27,946 bases of DNA from an uncultured Prevotella sp. (GTDB lineage: Bacteria > Bacteroidota > Bacteroidia > Bacteroidales > Bacteroidaceae), in assembly GCA_900551055.1 (NCBI GenBank), contig URUK01000034.1:1-27946 (forward strand), given 5' to 3'. Positions within the stretch are counted from its first letter, which is position 1; every line of letters begins with the position of its first letter. The notes beneath the pieces were generated by a model. It did no database searches. It was not told the DNA's origin and saw only the letters and a program-made list of their open reading frames with translations. Shown in pieces: positions 22,001 to 27,946 of the stretch. The translations under genes were made by a program, and so were the position numbers.

Positions 22001-22102
22001 ATTGAGAGTTGAGAATTTAGAATGGATAATTATGATTACCTTTGAGGCCGCCTGTTAGCAAAGGTAATCATAATTATCCATTCTAAATTCTCAACTCTCA
22101 AT
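22001..22102. repeat. Perfect 43-bp inverted repeat E
   Basis: Arms 22001-22043 and 22060-22102 are exact reverse complements over 43 nt with a 16-nt loop (GAGGCCGCCTGTTAGC). It is followed by AAAACACGGCAAATTGCAAT and array E, the same order as at locus D. Confidence 0.95.
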
Positions 22103-22124
22103 TTAAAACACGGCAAATTGCAAT

Positions 22125-22213
22125 GCAAAAGGCCACCTTTTGCCCTCTAAAAGGCCACCTTTTGCAAGACAAAACACGGTCTTTTGCAACACCGCTGATT
22201 ACCAGCCACTTAC
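22125..22213. repeat. 22-nt palindrome array E (3 units) with tail
   Basis: Units start at 22125, 22147 and 22169. The tail is CTGATTACCAGCCACTTAC (22195-22213). It lies in the divergent gap between the BlaI-like gene and the histidine kinase gene, not next to a stop codon. Confidence 0.88.
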
Positions 22214-22252
22214 AAAGCCGCCACAAACCGCCATACAGCAAGGCATTTGTCC

Positions 22253-22431
22253 GCCAACTCTGCGAGCGCAGCGAGCCGGCTACCGCCAACTCCAGAAACC
22301 ACAGAAAAACAATATATGAAAGCCTGCTATCATACCTAATATTGCCAAATACGTATAAACCATACAAGACTAATGTCTTTAACTCCTTAGCGACCGCAGG
22401 GAGCTTTAACTCCTTTAACTTCTTTAACTCC
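22253..22431 (+). repeat. Two CGAGCGCAGCGAG / TTAACTCC modules upstream of the kinase gene
   Basis: Copy 1 (22253-22293) reads AACTCTGCGAGCGCAGCGAG, then CCGGCTACCGCCAACTCC. Copy 2 (22378-22431) reads TTTAACTCCTTAGCGACCGC, then AGGGAGCTTTAACTCC, followed by more TTTAACTTC repeats. No gene is supported in 22214-22498 and no promoter consensus was found for the kinase. Confidence 0.7.
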
Positions 22432-22498
22432 CAATGAATGGGAGCCTTGCGGACATTCATAAAGCAATATTACCGCCCCAAGCGCGTTATATATACGT

Positions 22499-23662
22499 AT
22501 GCAGTGGACTGACAGGATACGCCATGTGAAAATAATCCTCGTGGTGGCGGCGGTGCTGATAGCCGTCGCCTCACTAATAGTGTCGAACTCGCTCGTGCGC
22601 GAACTGAAGGCCGAGGAGCGCAACAAAATGGAAGTGTGGGCGGAAGCCATGCGCTCGCTCAACATGGCCGACGAGACCACCGACCTTAACTTGGTGCTGA
22701 AAGTAATCAACGAGAACAACACAATACCCGTAATAGTGACCGGGACAAGGGGCGAAGTACAGATATACAGGAACGTGAAGCTCGACGGACGGACGCTCGC
22801 CGACAGCCTGCGGCAGGCTGAGGCCGTCAGCAAAAGGCTGCACGCCGAAGGACGGTATATCAGGATAAAGCTGGGCGAAGGCACGCACGACGGCTACATA
22901 GACGTGTGCTACGACGACTCGGTGATGCTGCGACGGCTCGCCTCCTACCCCTACATACAGCTCGGAGTGGTGATGCTCTTCGTAGTAGTGGCAATCTTCG
23001 CCCTGCTGACATCGAAGAAGGCCGAGCAGAACAAGGTGTGGGTAGGACTGTCGAAAGAAACCGCCCACCAGCTTGGTACGCCCATATCGAGCCTCATGGC
23101 ATGGACGGAAATACTGAAAGAGAGCTACCCCGACGACACGCTGATTCCCGAAATGGACAAGGACGTGAAGCGGCTTGAACTGATAGCCGACCGCTTCTCG
23201 AAGATAGGTTCTCTGCCCGAACCCGTACCGGCAAGCCTTAACACGGTGATGGAGCACGTCATAGAGTACATGGAACGACGCACTTCGCAGAAAGTAAGGT
23301 ACGTAAAAGACTTCCCCGACGGCGACATCGTAATAAGGATTAACGCCTCGCTGTTCGAGTGGGTGATAGAAAACCTGTGCAAGAACGCCGTCGACGCGAT
23401 GGAAGGCAGCGGCACGATAACCCTCAGGATATGGCAGAACGCTGACAAAGCCATAATAGACGTGAGCGACACCGGCAAGGGAATACGCAAGAAAGACCTG
23501 CGCAACGTGTTCCGTCCTGGCTTCACAACCAAGAAGCGCGGCTGGGGACTGGGCCTCTCCCTGGCAAAACGCATAGTGGAGGAATACCACAAAGGCCGCA
23601 TATACGTCAAGAGTTCGGAACCCGGCAAAGGCACAACCTTCCGCATTGAGCTGAGGAAATAA
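22499..23662 (+). CDS. Membrane sensor histidine kinase
   Basis: 387 residues. TM1 (about 11-30), a periplasmic sensor region (about 31-150) and TM2 (about 151-170) are followed directly by the kinase core, without an evident HAMP domain. The H box is at H190 (SKETAHQLGTPISSLMAW, a less common H-box with HQLGTP). The N box has N296 (ENLCKNAVDAM), the G1 motif is DTGKGI (324-329) and the G2 motif is GWGLGLS (348-354). It should autophosphorylate and pass phosphate to a response regulator. None is encoded in this window, so it is an orphan here. It ends 47 nt before array F, convergent with the secreted-protein gene. Confidence 0.94.
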   Translation: MQWTDRIRHVKIILVVAAVLIAVASLIVSNSLVRELKAEERNKMEVWAEAMRSLNMADETTDLNLVLKVINENNTIPVIVTGTRGEVQIYRNVKLDGRTLADSLRQAEAVSKRLHAEGRYIRIKLGEGTHDGYIDVCYDDSVMLRRLASYPYIQLGVVMLFVVVAIFALLTSKKAEQNKVWVGLSKETAHQLGTPISSLMAWTEILKESYPDDTLIPEMDKDVKRLELIADRFSKIGSLPEPVPASLNTVMEHVIEYMERRTSQKVRYVKDFPDGDIVIRINASLFEWVIENLCKNAVDAMEGSGTITLRIWQNADKAIIDVSDTGKGIRKKDLRNVFRPGFTTKKRGWGLGLSLAKRIVEEYHKGRIYVKSSEPGKGTTFRIELRK

Positions 23663-23709
23663 ACCTCCTGCCACCGACTATAAAAGCACCGACGACAACA
23701 GGCATCTTT

Positions 23710-23832
23710 CCAAAAGACGGCCTTTCGCACCGCAAAAGGCCGTCGATTGCACGCCAAAAGTCCGCCTTTCGCAATGCGAAAGGCGGACTTTTGGAATAGG
23801 TTTCATATCATGCTGATTATCAGCCGATTATC
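23710..23832 (-). repeat. 22-nt palindrome array F (4 units), tail overlapping a stop codon
   Basis: Units start at 23710, 23732, 23754 and 23776. The tail runs from CTGATTATCAGCCGATTAT (23813-23831), and the TAA stop of the secreted-protein gene (23828-23830) lies inside it. Bases 23713-23760 are identical to 26263-26310 in array G on the other side of that gene, in the same orientation. Confidence 0.92.
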
Positions 23833-25990
23833 TGCAAACCACTTTTGAAGCAAGTATCTTACCGTCGCCAAGCGTTACCTTTACAACGTAAACGCCGCTG
23901 CCGAGACTGCCAAGACCTATGTCCGCACTGCCAACACCGCAGGCATCGCCCTGCAACAACGCCTGTCCTTGCAAATTGAACACCTGCCATGAGCCTACGC
24001 CTGCCGCCGCACTGACGGTCACAACATCGCCGCTGACTGTTATTCCGCCGTCAACCGCAACATCGTTTATGCCGCTTGAAGTGCTGACAATAGAAAGATT
24101 GTCGAGCTTGAAAGAGGCATAAGTACTTTGCGAGAAGCCGTAAAAACCAACCCGGTAATCACCTGCCTCGGCGACACTGAACTCCGTTTCGTTGACAAGT
24201 TCCCAATCGGTGGACACTGAAACATCCTCATGCCTGCCGATAGACAACGTGAACGACGATACGTCGGCAACATCCGTGCCGAGCTTCACTTCCCAGCTGT
24301 GCTTGTCAATAGATGTTCCATTGCCTGCGTAATACGTCATTTTGTACGTTCCCGGTTCAAAATGGATTGGCGGAGATATAAGCCAGTCGCGGCCTGTATC
24401 GCCCGAACCGCCCGTCTTCAGCTGGGCGAAACTGCCGTCAAGCTGCTGGTATGCGTATCCGGCAAGTACCGACCAGCCATAGCTTGCGTTGTCATGGTTG
24501 TTGATGACAGTCCACAACGGGCCGTCACCGTCGTCTTCAAACCCGGTAGAATAAGGTATCGATGCCACGCCGACTATCTTGACTTCATCTGATGTCGCGC
24601 CCTCGCCTACAACGCCGCCCGACACCGGCTCAACCGTATAGGTGTATGCACCGGGCGTTGAAAGGGTTTCGCCGAACTTGCACTCGGTTATGCCTTCTGC
24701 CACAATAACTGACTCTTCGCCCTTATTGCGGTACACATTGTAAGTTATGTTGTCAAAATCGGCATAGCCGCCGTTGACCGTCGCCGTCGGTGCTGTCCAC
24801 GTAAGGCTGACGGCATCGCCGTCAAGCGATATGGCGATATTGCCCACAGCGCGCAGCTTGTCATACCCGGCAAACACCCTAACCGTGGCAGGCGTGCCGG
24901 TAGCGGTCTCGCTCTCGGCGGCAACAAGGTATGTGTTATAGCCGTTATCGGCGTTCTCGTCGTCATAAGACGTGGCCGTACCTGCCAGCTCTGCTATCGG
25001 TTCGGACACGCCGAAGCGGTAAACCTTTACTGTTTTTACGGTGACAGGCTGCCCTGCATAATCGGTTGAGGGCAGTGTCCAAGTAAGATGCACTGTATTG
25101 TGAGCCGTCTCGTCCACCTTGGCAGAAAGCCCGGTGACGGCCTTCGGAAACGTTTTGTCAAGATCTTTCTTGACGAAAAGCGCCGTTACCTGAGCGTCGT
25201 TGCCCAACGTTCCGAGCTTTGTCGGCTCACCGGTCTGTGTATCAATGGTGGTGAACCAGCCGTAGTCGGGATGCTGCTGCGCCCAATACAATGTGCCGTC
25301 GTCGGCGAACGTCATCGACTGGAACTGGTTTGTAACGGCCAGCTTGTGCGTTTCGCCTATCTGGGTGGCCTTGCCTGTAAACTTGTCAAGCTTGCAGAAC
25401 TGGCGGTATTCTGACATGGCATAGAGGTTGCCGGCAGCATCGGCTGCAAGGGTGACAAGCGCCGCATCCACCTCGTGCCCGTAACCGTCAACGCCTTTCA
25501 GGCCTCCGGTAGAGCCTACTACCGTCAGTCCGCCCGTTTCAAGGTCGACAACGCAAAGGTTTGTAATGCCTATGGCTTCTGTGTTATACTCCTCCTCGGC
25601 CAAGGCATACATCGTGTTGGTGGAATAATCGTAAGTCATGTCAACCACACGCACGCCGTCTTTGCGGTCGATTTCATCCAGAATTTCAAACGTTTCGGCA
25701 TCGTACACCACAAACGAGGCAGAATACATCGCGCCGAAATCGTCTGGTTCGACAGTGTATGCATACAACCTACCGTCCAAATACTCGCCGGCCGAAAGGT
25801 GTTTGTAGTACATGTTCGTAGCCTTCAACATTGTGAATTCACTGAAACTGTCGGCAGTGAACGACACGAAACCGAACTTCAAGCCCTTGTCGCCCATCTG
25901 ATAGCCGTAGAATGTGGGCACGGCATTCGACACGCTGCAAAGGAAAAGCGAACAAAGCGCGGCAACCGCCATCATGTAAAGTCTTTTCAT
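23828..25990 (-). CDS. Secreted propeller/FnIII/adhesin-like surface protein with T9SS-type sorting domain
   Basis: 720 residues. A signal peptide MKRLYMMAVAALCSLFLCS ends near SNA. Residues about 25-290 hold repeated blades typical of a beta-propeller (VVDMTYDYSTNTMYAL, LAADAAGNLYAMSEY, MTFADDGTLYWAQQ). Two FnIII-like domains follow (about 295-385, 385-480; VHLTWTLPS, VSLTWTAPT). Next is a jelly-roll region of the choice-of-anchor J/cleaved adhesin kind (STGFEDDGDGPLWTVINN, DWLISPPIHFEPGTYKMTYY). The end (WQVFNLQGQALLQG, GSGVYVVKVTLGDGKILAS) fits a type A T9SS sorting tail. It should be exported across the outer membrane and attached to the surface or released. Its ligand is unknown. It is flanked by two nearly identical 22-nt arrays and has a G8 tract in its promoter region. 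Confidence 0.9.
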   Translation of the reverse strand: MKRLYMMAVAALCSLFLCSVSNAVPTFYGYQMGDKGLKFGFVSFTADSFSEFTMLKATNMYYKHLSAGEYLDGRLYAYTVEPDDFGAMYSASFVVYDAETFEILDEIDRKDGVRVVDMTYDYSTNTMYALAEEEYNTEAIGITNLCVVDLETGGLTVVGSTGGLKGVDGYGHEVDAALVTLAADAAGNLYAMSEYRQFCKLDKFTGKATQIGETHKLAVTNQFQSMTFADDGTLYWAQQHPDYGWFTTIDTQTGEPTKLGTLGNDAQVTALFVKKDLDKTFPKAVTGLSAKVDETAHNTVHLTWTLPSTDYAGQPVTVKTVKVYRFGVSEPIAELAGTATSYDDENADNGYNTYLVAAESETATGTPATVRVFAGYDKLRAVGNIAISLDGDAVSLTWTAPTATVNGGYADFDNITYNVYRNKGEESVIVAEGITECKFGETLSTPGAYTYTVEPVSGGVVGEGATSDEVKIVGVASIPYSTGFEDDGDGPLWTVINNHDNASYGWSVLAGYAYQQLDGSFAQLKTGGSGDTGRDWLISPPIHFEPGTYKMTYYAGNGTSIDKHSWEVKLGTDVADVSSFTLSIGRHEDVSVSTDWELVNETEFSVAEAGDYRVGFYGFSQSTYASFKLDNLSIVSTSSGINDVAVDGGITVSGDVVTVSAAAGVGSWQVFNLQGQALLQGDACGVGSADIGLGSLGSGVYVVKVTLGDGKILASKVVCR

Positions 25991-26124
25991 GGTAATCTAT
26001 TGCAGGCTCAATGGTTGTTAAACGGCATGAAACGGCAGAGCCTTTTTCCGTAGCATGCTAGTAAAAAACGGGGTTAAAACAAGTACGTCTGTGAACTCAT
26101 CATGTCGCAAAAGACATATTTTTG

Positions 26125-26159
26125 CAAATGTATTAATAAAGAACAAAATTACCCCCCCC
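26125..26159 (-). promoter_or_regulatory. Candidate promoter of the secreted-protein gene with a G8 tract at the -33 position
   Basis: The minus strand has TACATTTG (26125-26132), a consensus -7 box. The place where a -33 TTG would be expected is taken by a run of eight Gs (26152-26159). The leader to the ATG at 25990 would be about 130 nt. The rest of 25991-26259 is AT-rich, with a small palindrome TAGCATGCTA near 26052. Confidence 0.5.
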
Positions 26160-26259
26160 GATAGTTAAAATACATTAACAATATATCAACTATCTATAAA
26201 AACACAAAATACATACCTGTTTTTCATCAGTCACAAAACATCAAAACACAACGCATCAT

Positions 26260-26381
26260 GCAAAAGACGGCCTTTCGCACCGCAAAAGGCCGTCGATTGC
26301 ACGCCAAAAGGCCGTCTTTCGCATTGCGAAAGGCGGCCTTTTACAAGTTAACTCATATAATACTGATAATCAACTGGTTAC
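26260..26381 (-). repeat. 22-nt palindrome array G (4 units) with tail
   Basis: Units start at 26260, 26282, 26304 and 26326. The tail CTGATAATCAACTGGTTAC (26363-26381) ends 25 nt from the stop of the Cys4-TonB gene. Units 1-2 are the same as in array F. Confidence 0.92.
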
Positions 26382-26406
26382 AAAACAGTTCCAGTATAAT
26401 CTCCAC

Positions 26407-27018
26407 CTATTTCCATTTAAGTGGTACAGGTAAGGTGTAACGTACCTCGACAGTCTCTCCGGCAAGCTTTCCGGGTATCCACTTCGGCATGTTTTCGACA
26501 AGGCGCAACGCCTCGGCGTCGAACTCCGGGTGGATGCCGCGCACCACCTTTGCATCCTTCACTGTTCCGTCCTTGCCGACAACAAACTGCACGATGACGC
26601 GACCTGTGACATCAGTTTCCGGACTCGGATTTCTCAAATGCTCGCTGATATAGTCCATCAAAGCCTTTTGGCCTCCAGGAAAGCTCGGCATTTCCTCAAC
26701 TAACCCAAACATTTTACTGTGTTCATTGGCATTTACCGTAGTCTTGGGCTGCTCGAACTGCTGCGCCGTATCACGTCCGCAGGCCGTCAAAGCCGCCGCG
26801 CCAAGGGCTATTCCGGCAACGGCGACTGCCCGTCCGGCCATCCTCCGCAGGCTAAGTTCGCGCTCGATATACCGCAACTCGGCTTCGCACGCCGGACATG
26901 TGCCGCGGCATTCGCCCTCAAAACCGCACTCCACAGGCTCGTACTTGATGCCGTTTGCGTCGGCAATGGCCTTCCTTATACCCTTCAGTACGTTGCAAAC
27001 ACTCCTTCCATCACCCAT
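26407..27018 (-). CDS. Cys4 N-domain plus TonB C-terminal domain membrane protein
   Basis: 203 residues. A soluble N-terminal part contains C31, C37, C41 and C44 in the motif CGFEGECRGTCPAC, then a helical stretch (EAELRYIERELSLRR). One membrane helix (about 62-80) follows, then a linker with the FPGG word and a TonB C-terminal domain (about 112-203; TGRVIVQFVVGKDGTVKDAK, FDAEALRLVENMPKW). Proteins of this form are frequent in Bacteroidetes. The cysteines suggest a metal or Fe-S site facing the cytoplasm, but that is inferred. The TonB domain resembles that of the M56 protein at 18949-20595. TonB-C domains normally contact outer-membrane receptors in the periplasm. Confidence 0.9.
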   Translation of the reverse strand: MGDGRSVCNVLKGIRKAIADANGIKYEPVECGFEGECRGTCPACEAELRYIERELSLRRMAGRAVAVAGIALGAAALTACGRDTAQQFEQPKTTVNANEHSKMFGLVEEMPSFPGGQKALMDYISEHLRNPSPETDVTGRVIVQFVVGKDGTVKDAKVVRGIHPEFDAEALRLVENMPKWIPGKLAGETVEVRYTLPVPLKWK

Positions 27019-27085
27019 ATTCGGTCATTTTTTCACAAAAATATGGATTTTCGTGCAAAGTAAAACAAAAACAATGGAAAATTTA

Positions 27086-27093
27086 TATATTTG
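27086..27093 (+). promoter_or_regulatory. Promoter -7 box of the radical SAM gene, 5 nt before the ATG
   Basis: TATATTTG is a full consensus match. The box ends 5 nt before the ATG at 27099, so transcription would begin at about the start codon (leaderless mRNA). On the other strand TTACTTTG (27056-27063) is a near-consensus box for the divergent Cys4-TonB gene. Confidence 0.6.
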
Positions 27094-27098
27094 TAAAT

Positions 27099-27755
27099 AT
27101 GAAAGCACCACTCATAGGAATAGAACGCCACCGCATCACCACTGACGGACAGGGCGTTACTACGCTCGTAGCCTTCCATGGCTGTCCGCTGCAATGCAGG
27201 TATTGCCTCAATCCTCAATGCCTTGACAAAAACATGGAATGCCGCACAATAACACCGCAAGAACTTCTTGACGAAATTGCTATTGACAACCTGTATTACC
27301 TCGCAACAGGCGGCGGAGTGACCTTCGGCGGCGGCGAACCGCTGCTAAGAAGCGCATTCATACGCGAATTCTGCGACATAGCTCCAAAAGAATGGAACAT
27401 CAGTTTGGAAACAGCCCTTAACATTGACACAAAGCATTTGGAAGAAGTAATGCCATACATCAACCACTGGTACGTCGATGTCAAGGACATGAACAACCGC
27501 ATATACCGCAAATATACAGGGAAACGAAACAAACGGCTAATCAAGAACCTGAAGCTGCTCGCATCGCAAGTGCCACAGGAACGCATTACCATCCGCCTGC
27601 CACTAATTCCCAATTACAACGACACGGAAAAGCGTGAAGCAAGCATAATCATGTTAAAAGATATGGGATTTGAGAACTTCGATTTGTTCAACTATGACAT
27701 GCCCGAGCAAAGAAGACCGTTCACCGGAGGATTAATAATGGCGGACATCGACTAA
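27099..27755 (+). CDS. Radical SAM protein of the glycyl-radical-activating enzyme (PflA-like) group
   Basis: 218 residues from the ATG at 27099, which directly precedes MKAPLIGIERHRITTDGQG. The Fe-S/SAM motif is CPLQCRYC (CX3CX2C), followed by the TFGGGEPLL glycine-rich SAM-binding motif and the strand pattern of a partial TIM barrel (WYVDVKDMNNRIYRKYTG, ITIRLPLIPNYND). There is no extra ferredoxin-like cluster insert, so it is like short PflA enzymes. Such enzymes make the glycyl radical on a partner enzyme such as pyruvate formate-lyase or anaerobic ribonucleotide reductase. No glycyl radical enzyme is encoded in the window. A longer frame upstream is ignored because the -7 box lies in it. 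Confidence 0.9.
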   Translation: MKAPLIGIERHRITTDGQGVTTLVAFHGCPLQCRYCLNPQCLDKNMECRTITPQELLDEIAIDNLYYLATGGGVTFGGGEPLLRSAFIREFCDIAPKEWNISLETALNIDTKHLEEVMPYINHWYVDVKDMNNRIYRKYTGKRNKRLIKNLKLLASQVPQERITIRLPLIPNYNDTEKREASIIMLKDMGFENFDLFNYDMPEQRRPFTGGLIMADID

Positions 27756-27835
27756 ACACCTCCAAAATCAATTCCTTTCAGCCTTGTCCTTCCCACAAGC
27801 CCGTCCTTCCCGTTTCCCAATCCCACACCGCATGC

Positions 27836-27877
27836 CTCCCAGTACTCCCATTTCTCCCAGTACTCCCAGTACTCCCC
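27836..27877. repeat. CTCCCAGTA short tandem repeat
   Basis: Four near copies of CTCCCAGTA or CTCCCATTT stand head to tail, within a C/T-rich stretch from about 27760. No gene is seen between the radical SAM stop and the terminator at 27891. Confidence 0.75.
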
Positions 27878-27890
27878 CTCCGGCCAAGGC

Positions 27891-27933
27891 AAAAAAAACG
27901 TGCGCCCCGGAGGAACTCTCCTCCGGGGCGCAC
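27891..27933 (-). terminator. Intrinsic terminator for a minus-strand gene beyond the right edge
   Basis: A perfect 15-bp stem (GTGCGCCCCGGAGGA with TCCTCCGGGGCGCAC), loop ACTC. On the minus strand it is followed by C... GTTTTTTTT. It faces transcription coming from outside the window. Confidence 0.88.
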
Positions 27934-27946
27934 CGCATGAAAGAAG

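Noticed and set aside
22098..22460. Minus-strand frame upstream of the kinase gene
   Set aside because: It runs through array E, its tail and the repeat modules; its peptide is translated repeat sequence.
22574..23674. Long minus-strand frame (366 codons) opposite the histidine kinase
   Set aside because: The plus-strand frame has all kinase motifs; the minus frame has no recognisable domain.
2566..26381. The 22-nt arrays as CRISPR
   Set aside because: Units abut one another with no unique spacers, are themselves palindromic, number at most four per locus, and no cas genes are near.

Overview
The window looks like chromosomal DNA of a Bacteroidota bacterium, most likely order Bacteroidales and probably a Prevotella-like genus. 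Four things support this. (1) The gene order rpsU, tyrosine recombinase, hpf, tRNA-Thr (with tuf expected beyond the left edge) is typical of the group. (2) Repeated promoters match the Bacteroidetes form TTG, 19-20 nt, TAnnTTTG. (3) Nearly all genes lack a Shine-Dalgarno. (4) There are a type IX secretion-style sorting tail, M56/BlaR1-TonB fusions and Cys4-TonB proteins. The genus is an inference from style; no rRNA is present.

Layout. 1-1740: minus-strand translation cluster (partial tRNA-Thr, hpf, XerC/D-like recombinase, rpsU). 1915-2419: mscL. 2718-4502: aminopeptidase P with a long repetitive leader, divergent from malate dehydrogenase (5030-6022). 6220-8652: a four-domain persulfide/sulfur-handling flavoprotein followed by a MarR regulator (8902-9264). 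9778-10860: exported retropepsin-like protein with altered catalytic motifs. 10884-11939: AT-rich patch with a KilA-N gene and a gene remnant. 11965-17840: minus-strand housekeeping run yceD-rpmF-fabH, a SIMPL-domain gene, era, der and a lipoprotein. 18075-18440: frameshifted exported-protein relic. 18949-21863: blaI-tlpA-blaR1-like operon with two matching operator-like sites. 22499-23662: sensor histidine kinase. 23828-25990: secreted propeller/FnIII/adhesin-like protein with a T9SS-type tail. 26407-27018: Cys4-TonB protein. 27099-27755: short radical SAM activase.

The most interesting content is intergenic. Seven loci carry arrays of one to four 22-nt units, each built on a short palindrome of the type GCAAAAGG-N3-CCTTTTGC. 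Every array ends on the same side with a 19-nt tail resembling CTGATTATCAGCCGGTTAC. Paired changes in the tail keep its own palindrome. At four loci (A, B, D, E) the array is preceded by a long inverted repeat, giving a composite element of about 170-340 bp. Five of the seven sit directly behind the stop codon of a minus-strand gene, tail towards the gene, and one tail contains the stop codon. Genes with an ordinary hairpin-plus-U terminator (mdh, marR, fabH) do not end in an array. I do not recognise this as a described element; a modular bidirectional terminator, a REP/MITE-like mobile repeat, or a nucleoid/protein-binding site are all possible.

Other points: strong Shine-Dalgarno sequences in front of hpf and the recombinase, directly downstream of rpsU; a G8 tract at the expected -33 position of the surface-protein promoter; promoter placement suggesting leaderless mRNAs for the KilA-N and radical SAM genes; and several long, some perfect, intergenic inverted repeats.
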